Below the pieces are notes generated by a model, which saw only the letters and a list, made by a program, of their open reading frames with translations, did no database searches and was not told the DNA's origin. The translations under genes were made by a program, and so were the position numbers. From Jaltomata sinuosa (lineage: Eukaryota; Streptophyta; Magnoliopsida; Solanales; Solanaceae): DNA of 64,000 nucleotides. Shown here one piece after another: positions 1 through 9,560 of the stretch (its first letter is position 1; each line of letters begins with the position of its first letter). The DNA is taken from the NCBI GenBank assembly GCA_003996215.1, contig QJPP01000671.1:1-64000 (forward strand). The letters are read 5' to 3'.

Positions 1-93
1 CAGCTAGATGATGTTCTCACAAAGTCTCTCACTGGTGTAAAACACTCTCTCCTTCTGAGCAAGTTGGCTGTGAGATCATCACCTCCAACTTGA
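1..93 (+). CDS. Ty1/copia polyprotein, C-terminal end of RNase H (partial)
   Basis: The first 30 codons read as the last residues of a copia polyprotein: a LDDVLTKSL motif, then HSLLLSKL, then a stop at 91-93. In the family, the (L/A)D-(V/I)LTK-x(7-8)-H-x(2)-L-x(2)-KL block closes the RNase H domain that degrades the RNA strand during reverse transcription. The frame is open, and a polypurine tract and LTR follow at once, as expected for a polyprotein end. The start lies outside the window, so the state of the rest of the element is unknown. The family call is firm; intactness cannot be judged. Confidence 0.78.
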   Translation, partial: QLDDVLTKSLTGVKHSLLLSKLAVRSSPPT

Positions 94-103
94 GGGGGGC
101 TAT
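92..103 (+). other. Polypurine tract of the copia element
   Basis: A G-run (GAGGGGGG) sits directly between the polyprotein stop and the LTR start. This is the position of the plus-strand primer in copia elements. Confidence 0.65.
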
Positions 104-423
104 TGAAGTTATTATTCATTATTTGTAATTATTAGTTAATAACTCTGTTAGTTAGTTGTTAGTCAATAGTTAGTTAGGTAAGCTGAGTCAGCATCACAGT
201 TAGTTAGTTAGTTAGAATTGTAATTAGTGCAGTTGGTTAGTGGGAGCTTAGTTCTCTAGATGATGCCAGCTGTTAGTCTAATACATGTATATATATACCT
301 GTCATAATACTTGAGAAGTTATGGTTTCTCATTATCATTTCTCTCTCTCAAAGTTTCTCTATTCCCAATTCCCTTCCATGCTTATATACTGTGAGAACTG
401 CCATTGTTGAGATTATAAATTCA
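104..423 (+). repeat. 3' LTR of the copia element
   Basis: It starts with TGAAGTTATT straight after the polypurine tract. It carries GTTAGTTAGTT microsatellite-like runs, a TATATATA stretch near 290 and a CT-rich block (340-375), as in short Solanaceae copia LTRs. The right end is set at a CA near 423 and is uncertain by tens of bases, because the 5' LTR and target duplication are outside the window. Confidence 0.6.
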
Positions 424-1036
424 CCTCCATTCTTCGATTTTGATAAATTATTTATTATTGACATTGTAGATAGCGCGATTCTAGTATGAAATTGAGCACG
501 TAATAGTTTGAAGATGTGGAGCTTCTTCGTCGACTTTATCTTTTTCTGTTCAAGTCGTCTTCAAATATCTATAAATTAAAAGGTCTTGTTTGTATTCATT
601 TCATTACAATTTACAAATACATCATCATTGTTGAGATTTGTTTTTACCTTATTTAGGATATCCATATTAAACTTAAATATATTTCTTCTAATCCAAATTT
701 GTAAGTTTACCTTTGTAATGACGTCTGGTCAGTTTGAATATTATTAGAACCCTTTTTATCTAAATGACACTTCTCGTAGGTTCAACATGCGTATTATGAT
801 TTGCGAGGATAGGTGATAGAGATCCCGAGAGAGCCAAATCTGTTTCAAAGAAGAAAATTAAAAAAATTAGAAATTTAAAATTTAAGAGTTGATCAAAGTC
901 AACATTCGGGTAAACAGACTCAAAATCAATGTTTGAAAGTTCCTATAGATCTGTATGGTATTTTAGAACTTAGTTGGATGGTTTGGACAGGTCCCAAGGA
1001 GTTCGGGTGTAATTAAGATGCTTAAGTTGACAATTA
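424..1036. other. AT-rich DNA with no gene recognised
   Basis: There is no open frame with recognisable content. A segment near 883-943 (TAAGAGTTGA ... TTTGAAAGTTCC) recurs in diverged form at 1293-1354, on the other side of the MITE. Nothing else was recognised. Confidence 0.5.
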
Positions 1037-1276
1037 CTCCCTCCGTCCCAATTTATGTGAGTTAGTTTGACATGGCACGGAGTTTAAGAAAGAAAGGAAG
1101 ACTTTTAAAATTTGTGGTCTAAAAGAAGTCACAGATATTTGTGTGGTTATAAATCAGTTCATCAAGGGAAAAATAGGCATTATAAAGTTAAATTATTACA
1201 CTAAATATGAAAATGTATCATTTTTTTGGGACTGACTAAAAAGAAAAGTGAGTCATATAAACTAGGACAGAGAGAG
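1037..1276. mobile_element. Stowaway-like MITE (Tc1/mariner type)
   Basis: The left end reads CTCCCTCCGTCCCAATTTAT, the classic plant Stowaway terminus. The right end reads as its imperfect inverse (ACTAGGACAGAGAGAG). TA dinucleotides flank both ends (1035-1036 and 1277-1278), matching the TA target duplication of the Tc1/mariner superfamily. It is about 240 bp and has no coding capacity, so it would depend on a transposase supplied elsewhere. The inner terminal repeats have drifted, suggesting an old copy. Confidence 0.85.
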
Positions 1277-1470
1277 TAGTAATTTCCAAGAATAAGAGTT
1301 GACCATGGTCAAATATTTGACTAAGCGAGCCTAGATTCTTGATTTGAAAGTTCCAACAGGTTGATATAAAGATTGTGGAATTATTCGCAATTTTTGATTT
1401 ATCATCAATGAGTTTCGGATGGATTTTTTTAAACTTTTTTGGTGTTTTGGCGTTGTTTTGAGCATACACG

Positions 1471-2844
1471 TGTAACAACCCAAATGTACATTTTCAGTCT
1501 AGAGATCGAAACTCACTTATAAGACTTCCAAGAGTTTGAGAATGATATATAGGACTAATATAGAATGTTTAGTCTAATTCTGATAAGTCGCACTCAGATT
1601 TTTATTTCAAAATGTAGAATTAAATCTTAACGAGTGGAAACAATATCTAACTGAGCAAATGAGTCAGAATTGAGTTTCGTCTGAATGACTAGGTTTGTAT
1701 CATGATTTCAGACTCATAAAAACTGTAATCATCTAATTTTTAGGTTGTTAGGGGCGGACAATTTAAAGTGACGTTTAAAGTTGCTGGTTGTTTTGCTAGG
1801 ATTGCTGATTTTCTAGCTAAAAATCTGTAGAGTTTTATATGAGCAGCCATTTCAAAATTTGACCTTTTATTTCATATCTTAAGTACTAGAGCTCGAATTT
1901 TATTTTTTAGCTATTTTTCTAGTCTCGACAAAGGGGTAAGATGATAAGTCCTATTTTTGTATTTTTCCATGATTCCCATTTGTTATTTAGTGTTTTTTCC
2001 GCGTGAATTAGTTGAAGAAAATTGGGGTTTTAGTCCTAGAGTTTAAGAGAGGGTTATTGATGGTTGATGTTCGATTTGTAGTGGAATTGGATGAAATTTT
2101 AGATTTAAGGCCCTTGGGTTACGAATAAACTAATTTTGGAATAATATTTTAATATTTGATCTTGGGGGCTTGGGGTTGACTTTATGTTGACTTTTTGCCC
2201 AAATATTTATATGTCAATATGGGTATCAATGGACTCGTATACTCATGTATATTTTATATTTGATATGTTGAGAGCGTTTGGAGGCTCAAAGAGGGAAGTC
2301 TATTTTTTGGCTTTGTGGTGTTCCATACTGAGATAAGTTAAGACTTTCTAGACTCCGATTGAAGGATGTTTATCATAAATTATTAAAATAAGGGATTTGA
2401 ATAAGAGGGTATCATATAGGTTAGGTGACGAGCACCTATATGGGTACCATGTGACATGTGGGAGTAATTAGATGGTTCTATAGTTGTTTTAGGTAATTAT
2501 TGGGCATAATCAGAAACAAATTATAAGATTTGAATCATGCCATGCATGATTGATGTTTGAAAAAAAGAAGAAAAATCATAATTATCCAAATTAATTGATC
2601 GATTATTGATACATTGTCCGAATTTCTCATAAATTTATGGTTATTGAGGCTAACTAAAGAGAATTTATGTGCAATGTTGATATTGCATGTGTATATGTGT
2701 TTCATACTTATATTTGATCATTCATACTCGTGCTTGGAGGCCAATGAGCCCCCAGATTAGGTGCAAGCCTGCACAGTATTATTCTAGGAGGCTAATGAGC
2801 CCCCAGTTATGTCCCAACCTCGGAAGGCGTGACTGGCACTCGGT
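1471..2844 (+). repeat. Old LTR-like repeat, left piece (split by copy 1)
   Basis: It begins with TGTAACAACCC, a usual gypsy LTR start, and has no coding content. A short unit (GAGGC(C/T)AATGAGCCCCCAG) occurs twice near 2737 and 2789. The sequence runs up to the GCCTT target site of copy 1 and appears to resume at 14199. Assignment as an LTR is inferred from the terminus and texture; no partner LTR was found. Confidence 0.4.
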
Positions 2845-2849
2845 GCCTT
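2845..2849. repeat. Target-site duplication GCCTT, left copy
   Basis: It matches the five bases after the 3' LTR at 14194-14198 exactly, which defines the insertion of copy 1. Confidence 0.9.
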
Positions 2850-3524
2850 TGTAATGACCCTTTCGGTCATGTACGCATTTTTGCCTTTATTGTACCGTTA
2901 GAACTTACCTGTAGCGGCCCCAAGTCATATATGGCTTGTCGGGACCGGTAGTTCGATGCCCGAGCCATTTGTTTGGTCTGTATGGCCGTTCCTGATTTTA
3001 GAGTTTTAACTTTGGAAATTGTTAACTTCATTCAACATTCTTGGTAATATCAAAGAATTAAACCAAGGTTCTAGGTCAAAGGAATCCCTTACACAAAGTT
3101 CGAGTTAAAGAAATGCCTCGTGTAACACCTTCCCATTTGGAAGGTTCAAATTAACCCGTACCTTCGGGGTAAGACTAATAGTGTTTAATATACTAATAAA
3201 GATGTGTTATGAGGTATTATAATTGAAAAATGGTCGTATGATAAGTTTTGAAGTCAAGCAAGTTGCGAAATAAAAGTCGGCAAAGTTATCGTAAATTTCT
3301 TTAATAAATTTTCTGAACTTTAAGTCAAATGTCTCAGAGCTTTTCTCTCAATATATAAAGATCTAGAAGTCCCCCGACCTACCAAATCTAAGGTCTACGA
3401 GTATAATTTCCAATGCACCTAACCGTTTGTCTATACGACTTCAGAATAGAGAGATATCCGCATTTTCGTAAGACTGCACAAGCAGGCACGTCAAGGTAGG
3501 CCCCCCCACCCAAGTCGGTTTAGC

Positions 3525-3534
3525 TTTATAAAAT
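3525..3534 (+). promoter_or_regulatory. TATA-like box in the 5' LTR of copy 1
   Basis: TTTATAAAAT lies in a segment also present in the 3' LTR (TTTATAAAAG, 10993-11002). It is the likely core promoter for the element transcript; no start site can be read directly. Confidence 0.5.
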
Positions 3535-5026
3535 CTGATTTCCTTTCGTTTTAACTCATATTTTTCACCCAAAATCTACTAAAAATCAGAGGGAAAGTCC
3601 CTAAATAATCCATGGACCTTGATTCTTTCAATTCAGAAGTTTAACGGAAGTTGCTCTACGTCGCGACCTCGTCATTTTGGTGTAGTTTGTCCCGTTGATT
3701 TCATGGCGTATCTTCGTGGGTGTTGATGCAACGAGCTAGCATATGTTTATTGGGTATTTGGCAGTATCTAATGAGTTAGATTGTCAAGGTAAGCATCTCG
3801 TACACTTATCTAATTGTTAAATCGAGATTCTAAGCTCTAGTCACGAAAAGTCATATTTTCCGATAACTTGTAGTAGTTTCTTGTTGGACTTGGATTTGTT
3901 TGTTGTTCCTGCAAGGAGGCAGGTTATTTATCTTGGGATATTGAATATTTTTGTCCAAGAAATCTCTCCCCTACGATCCTCCTTCATAATTACATGTTCT
4001 AGTATCATTTTTACAGCTTTTCGAGCCACAAAGTGGTGTTTTGGACAACCCCTTTATCTTATTATGTTTGGTTATTTTTGTGGTGTACTGGTTGTGGTAA
4101 GGTGCTGGAGGGATTGGGAAATTTGTGCGATTCATATTGGGATCACATACGATAGTGATTGGATTGAACAACGTAAAGTACACCTTGAAATAGTGCCTCG
4201 GGAGCTCGTCGCTCTTTTGAGATGTGGTTAACGTACTGTTATTGGATTTAGCTGCCATTTATTATTCTTATTGGCCTCATTTTATTCTTTGGAGTTTGCT
4301 GATTGCGAGTGTGACATTAACACTTTATCAATTGGCTATGGCTCGTTCTTGCAGCTTTGTCAATTCTAGCAATTGTTCTATTACCTTGGTTGGTCAGGCT
4401 TCATAGAGACGCCTTTGGGGCTTCAGTTGAAAGTACTTTTTGTGTGACTCGGAGCTTCCCGGAGAAGTTCGAGCGTGGACAACATCATTTCTGCAGCTAG
4501 TCATCGGATGACAGGTAGGTTATGACTTTCCCTACCTAGACTCTGCGCATATAGGCTATAACTGCATTAATTAACATCCTTGGGTGGGTTGTTATAGGTT
4601 AGTACCCCAGACTTTGTCTGCCTTGTTCGTCCGTCTAATTCATACGTTATTTTTAGTATTCGCGTAATATTGTGTATTACCCTTGTGGTCCTATGTGGTC
4701 TTGTATTGACTCTTTAACATAGATGGTGGGTTATTTGGGGAGTATCCGCGAGACCCAGACATAGAGATGATCCTTTTAGGCTGGTTATGTCTGTTGAGTA
4801 GCTGCTGGGCCTGTGCAGGGCTGATAGGAGTTGTTGTGAGCCATTGGGCTACTTTTATATTTGTGTGCGAGCATATCATCCATGAAAAAGGTTTTCCCCT
4901 ACATGTTTTACTACAGTTTTAGCTGCGAGCCACTACCGACAGTTTTTCTAAATTGGCATGGCCCCAGGGGCCCTCTTTTGGTACTGTTGATGATAGAAAA
5001 GGGGATTTTTAGATGTTTTTGCATTG

Positions 5027-5120
5027 ATTTTATTACTGGTATTAGTCTCTGCCGGGCAGAGCACCAGACTTGATTTTATTACTGTTACTAGTCTCTGCCG
5101 GGTAGAGCACTAGACTTGAT
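5027..5120 (+). repeat. Two 46-bp tandem units, each with a 15-nt hairpin
   Basis: The hairpins are CTCTGCCGGGCAGAG (5047-5061, perfect 7-bp stem) and CTCTGCCGGGTAGAG (5093-5107, one mismatch). They lie downstream of the presumed promoter, so they would be in the transcript. The 3' LTR has two units and copy 3 has three. Confidence 0.75.
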
Positions 5121-6491
5121 TTACTACAGTTTTAGACTCGGTTATGCCCGGGCACGCTTTGAGGGGTTTTTGAGGCATTATCCACTACTTAAGTCCTGGA
5201 CAGGGTCTGGGCATGCATATTCGAGACTGGGTCTCTATCTTTATCCCAGACTTACTTCCGGATGACATGTCTTGATACTGAGTTTTAGTATGGGGTCCAG
5301 TACCTCTATGGACCTTGCCGCTCTGGACCTGGGGCTTCAGGCTACGTTTGCCAGAAGGAGGGTATACGGCAGAGTAGAGGTATATGGGCATTGTCCTTCC
5401 ATAGGTAGACTATATTTACTCCTGTTTTTATTTAGATCTTGTCTTGGCACTCGGTTAGCGAAGGATTAGTGATGGTTAACCTGTTGAGGCTTCGGTTGTG
5501 GGATGTATGATTGTTGAGAGGGCTAGGAAGTTCTATCTTATTGAGACACTTTTGTGTGGCCTTCTGAGCAGAGTGTGAGATTCTGGTTCAATTCTTGTGG
5601 GAAGCTGAGTGGTATCTCTCTGTTATTGTGGTCTAGTTATTTCATCCTAGGGTTGTACTTGTGAGGTGATTCCCTAGTTATGCTATCATGTGATTGGATT
5701 GGTGTTATGATTTCCTTATACTTGTTGATTCTATTTTGAGTATGTTAGACTGCTCTTCGTCTTTTCCTTTTACTTAAGGTTACCAGTATACCGCCATTTT
5801 CTCAACTCTCTCTCTACTTACTTATATTGTTGTGCAAAGACGCCAGGTGCATTCTCCTTTTCTTCACATATAATTCTGCATAATTGTATCTCTGTGCTAG
5901 CATGTTTTACTTGTAGCTTTTGGTTGTCTATTCTCTATGCTAGCTCTTTGTGCTTCCTTTATTGCTTCAGTGACTGATTTCTTGCTATCTGTTACTTACT
6001 GCTTTTATATCTTATATACGCTCAGTAGGCCGATGATGCCTACTGAGTACCCGTTGTTTTGGTGCTCATACTACACTTCTGCACTTTCTGTGCAGATATT
6101 GGTTGAGTTCTCACCATTGATCGTGTTGGAGACTCGTGCAAATTTTGTAGATATTCGAGACTAGGGTGAGCGCTTGACGGTCGGAGATTGACCACGTCTC
6201 ATCTTTTGTACTATCACTCTTTGTATATTCAGAGACAATTGTACTTATCATTTTGTTACTTCTAGCACTTGTATTCTATTAGAAGCTTCTGTACTGTAGA
6301 TACCAAGTCTTGGGGTTGGTGTAGTTTCATTATGTATACATTTGGGTAAATTGCTTCCGCGTTGTCTTATCTGTATATTCTGCTTTTGCTTACTTTCTAC
6401 TTATTGTGTGTATTGGTTTGGTAGTAGCCAATTAATAACCATTCCAGGCTACGAGAATTGATTCGCCTACTGGGAGGTTGTAGGTGCCATC

Positions 6492-6513
6492 ATGACCTGA
6501 GAAATCAGGTCAT
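6492..6513 (+). other. Terminal hairpin with GAAA loop at the LTR end
   Basis: A 9-bp perfect stem (ATGACCTGA / TCAGGTCAT) closes a GAAA tetraloop, four bases before the LTR end and seven before the primer site. It is also present, with one G-T pair, in the 3' LTR and in copy 3. Confidence 0.75.
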
Positions 6514-6520
6514 GACAGCT

Positions 6521-6532
6521 TGGTATCAGAGT
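6521..6532 (+). other. Primer binding site (tRNA-iMet)
   Basis: TGGTATCAGAGT matches the plant initiator-methionine primer site TGGTATCAGAGC in 11 of 12 bases and lies three bases after the LTR end. It primes minus-strand DNA synthesis. Confidence 0.9.
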
Positions 6533-6724
6533 ACTAGGTTCACCGGTGTCGTGGTACAGAAGCAAGTATCTAAGTAGAGTCTCGCAGCTTGGTACGATGA
6601 CATCCGTATCCTATCTGTGGGAGGATACATGGCATTGTTAGGAAAAATTTCATCTTCTTGACTCCTTATCGTGCGTTCCTGGCTTTATTGACTTTTAAAA
6701 CTTTGGTTATTCATTCATTCTCAG

Positions 6725-7606
6725 ATGTCTTAGACAAGTATGATAGCGGTTGGTGCCGAGGCTTCTGTGCCTATTGCTTTAGTACTTCCGTCAGTGCCAG
6801 TACTTCAGAGTGAGGGTTTACCACACCAGATAAGGGGTGTGGGGTCAGCCCAGCCTCCGATTGGATTTATAGCGACCTCAGCGCTTCAGGACACCGTGTC
6901 TAGGACTCTGAGTCCTCTGGTGAGTGTTTCAGTACCTGGTTCTGCGAGTGGTACTTCAGTTAGGGTTGAGCTTCTAGTTCTTCAGCAGGGTTGTCTGTCG
7001 GTATTGGAGTACGAGGCGAGATTTCATGACATGGTTAGGCATACTGCTAGGGATGTACCTTCAGAGTTTGATAGGGTTCAGAGTTTTGTTGGAGGTTTGA
7101 TTTCACCGCTCCGTTTGTTGACCGAGCACTTGGTTACAGTCGGGATGACTTTCCTTCAGTTAGTTGACCATGCTTGGGTCATTGAGAGTTTGTGCTGTGA
7201 GGCTTATGGAGGTGGTGCTCGGAAGCGTCATCGCCAGGATAGTTCTCGAGGTTCTCAGACTCGAGGTAGGGGATTCTCCACTAGAGATAGTTTCTATTGC
7301 TTTTTATCTACGGGGCCAGTTTCGGTTACTCCATGTGTTCCAGAGGGTATTGGTACATGCTATATTGAGCAGAGCAGACAGGGTATGGATCATATCTTAT
7401 AGGGTTTGCCTTCAGAGGGTGTAGGCCATGGTGGCCGGTCAAGTTCAGTGAGATTTTCCCATTGGACTTCATCTGGTAGAGGCTGTTTTCGGTATGGTGA
7501 ACATGGGCACTTTTCTAGGAATTGCCCCATGATTGTGTATCCCGGACAGCCTGGTTGTTATCATTGTGGAGATATTGGTTACCTTTATAGAGCTTGTCCC
7601 CGATGA
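6725..7606 (+). pseudogene. gag: gag of copy 1 (broken, N-terminal capsid region missing)
   Basis: Gag forms the retrotransposon particle and binds its RNA. The presumed start is ATG 6725, but codon 3 is TAG; copy 3 has AAG there. A second in-frame TAG lies at 7400-7402, and the same frame continues to 7606. Readable parts are the SVLEYEARFHDMVRH block near codon 92 (counting from the downstream ATG at 6740), an RG-rich segment, and two zinc knuckles. The first is CFRYGEHGHFSRNC, with its second Cys changed to Tyr. The second is CYHCGDIGYLYRAC, with the His changed to Tyr. In the family a Retrotrans_gag domain precedes the EYEARF block. Here that part is absent, as it is in copy 3. The product would not be functional. 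Confidence 0.85.
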
Positions 7607-8690
7607 GGGGCGGTTGGGCCTTCAGTTTTGACCACTCAGTCCAGAATTAGATCCCGTCAACTTGATGCTCCTCTTGGTAGGCCAGAGGTAGAGGTTCCTG
7701 ACACCGTTGCTCCAGGTCAGGCCTTTGCTACCTTCGACTTATGTTAGTCCTGCTCGTGTTGCGATTCTATCCCTTCTGTCGTGTAATTACTTACATGCCT
7801 ACCTGCTACTTGTTTAGTTATTTGGCTACCTGAATTGTAGTATCAATGTGTTGTTTTATTGGTAGTTTATTCTTTAGTAGTGGATGGGGGTGAGTTAGCC
7901 CTGTGAGTTATTTTACCCAGTGTTGTAGCTTGTGAGTAGGCTTTGTAGAGCTCGTTTCCTGTTTGTTGTGGTTCTAGGCTTGCTTTGAGTCTTCCTTTCT
8001 AGCGGTCCTAGATGGTTGTTGCCTAGGCCGTTATCTAGCATGGCTAGAGATCCATGTGATGGTTAGGTATACTACCGATAGTTGGGCCAAAGTTAAACTT
8101 TTGCCTTTGTTGGGAGATATTGGTTATGCTAGTGTGCATAGATCGGTTTGGCCTCTCGAGTGTCTAGAGTCGACCCTCTTTGTTGATTAGTTTAGGAGGT
8201 TGGCATGTATGTGGGTTGTTCCCATAGTCTTCTCCAGTTCCTGGTCCGTTGGGTGTTTTGTTGTATCCCCAGCTCTAGTTGGAACGAATCCTGATCGTAG
8301 TTCTTTGGATGAGCTCTTGATGTTGGCATCGTGATTGGGTTTTGACTTTAGCACTTTCGACTAAGTGTTGATCATAAACTTGTGGTTGGTTTGTATTCGT
8401 AAGCATTTTGGGTGAGTTGGGCATCCGGCCCATTCTTCTCCTGCTTTATTGAATTTGACGTGTAGCTATGCGAAGTAAGGTAATGGATTCGGGTTCTTAT
8501 TCGAGAAAGGATTTGTAAGGTTTGGTATGTGCTAAGGAAGGATTTTTGTTTAGTTGAAAAAGGAGGGAGATGACTCTTTGTTTGTGTTTATGTGTCCTAG
8601 TAGTTGCCTGAGGTGGCGATGAAGGTTTGCTTTGGGATTGTGTGTTGGTGATTCGATTCAGCCATCTACACATTGCCGTGGGTTTTCCAT
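7607..8690 (+). pseudogene. pol: Decayed protease and RT fingers of copy 1
   Basis: No frame stays open. By eye, 7855-7915 resembles the protease stretch around a V-G-D-S-L-V-V-D motif. The segment 8417-8445 resembles the PGTQPISIPPY linker at the start of RT. The segment 8480-8650 resembles the RT fingers from MAPAEL through SPWGAP to the LNKVT region. Stops and indels are frequent. The RT palm with its catalytic FIDD motif is not found. The order fits gag-PR-RT of Ty3/gypsy. Matches are weak individually and gain support from recurring in copies 2 and 3. Confidence 0.55.
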
Positions 8691-9560
8691 TGATTGGTTT
8701 TTGTTTTAGTAGCCGCTGCGGTGTTGGCAACTGAGCTTCTTTACTTCAGTTGCAAATGCGGCTATTGGCCTTGGACACCTAGTCCTTGGCTAACCTCTGC
8801 AAGAGGCGGGATATTCCAGATTTCAGTAGTGTTCTAGTTAGTGCGAGGTCCTTCTACCATGGTTGGACAGACTCAGTGGTGTTAGTTTGAGCTTCAGCAG
8901 TGGTGTATGCTTTATGTGGTCAGCTTGTGCAGGTTGAGACTAGCGAGGCTATTTTGAGTTCTGATGATACGTAGAGACTGGTAATCGCCATTCGTTTGCC
9001 GAGGATTTGAAATCTTGTTTAATTGATTCCTCCGGAGTTGTTGTTTATGTGGGTTTCCAGTATTGGTTAGACTCGGCCACTATGGACTAGAAGTTCATTA
9101 TGATATATGCTTCGAAGTGGTTGGTTGTTTGCGGATCCGGTAGAGCGGTTGATTCGAGCCAAAGGAATGAGTTGAAGGTATATGCAAATATTTCTATGGC
9201 TAGATGGTAACTTTGAACCACAGGCACCTTTTTCCTTTGCCTTCAGGGTGTTTGGACTTGATATTCGTGGCATGGTGGACTTCTTCCTGAGGTGAGATTC
9301 GTAAGGTAATTTCACATCCAAATGGTGTTCGAGTGTTCGGAGTAGCAGCAGTGTTTTCTAGAGTTGGGAGCTTAGTTCATGGTTACAGACTTCGTGGTAG
9401 GCTTACCACACTTCTTGCAGGATCGTGGTTTTGGTTTGGGTCTTTTGGACAGGTTGCCCTGGTTCATTCACTTTCAGTTGATTCAGACTTGGCACGGTTC
9501 AGCGAGGTTGACTTTGTTCGTTCTACAATTTTGAAGTTTCTCCGTTAACACAGGGTGTTC
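8691..9560 (+). pseudogene. pol: Decayed pre-integrase and integrase core of copy 1
   Basis: The segment 8740-8800 resembles the pre-integrase sequence (ERPLALD-x-LAN). At 9385-9408 the frame reads TDFVVGLP, the start of the DDE core in Tekay integrases (family: MDFVVGLP). The next ~100 bases keep the I-x-DRL-x-x-x-HF texture with many substitutions. The same 20 bases around DFVVGL are identical in copies 2 and 3. Normally about 1.4 kb of RT palm and RNase H separates the RT fingers from this point; here there is about 0.1 kb. Confidence 0.6.

Larger units (their letters stand above)
2850..6517 (+). repeat. 5' LTR of copy 1
   Basis: It starts TGTAATGACC and ends GGTCATGACA, so the termini form a 10-bp inverted repeat with one mismatch. 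It is 210 bp shorter than its partner. The difference equals one deletion at 5402/5403, corresponding to 12887-13096 of the 3' LTR. The segment ~3045-4440 differs from the LTR of copy 3 (49552-53258), whereas both sides match it, so this LTR is chimeric. A TATA-like box is at 3525-3534 and a consensus-like splice donor (AAG|GTAAGC) at 3789. Small open frames (for example 3881-4231) recur in the 3' LTR only by common descent. Confidence 0.93.

Noticed and set aside
175..225. GTTAGTTAG microsatellite as a separate feature
   Set aside because: It is a low-complexity part of the copia LTR.
3881..4258. Open frames of about 100 codons on both strands in the 5' LTR, with counterparts at 11410-11742 in the 3' LTR
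   Set aside because: They are the same LTR sequence twice. The frames overlap on opposite strands, match no known domain, and their recurrence is explained by LTR duplication at insertion.
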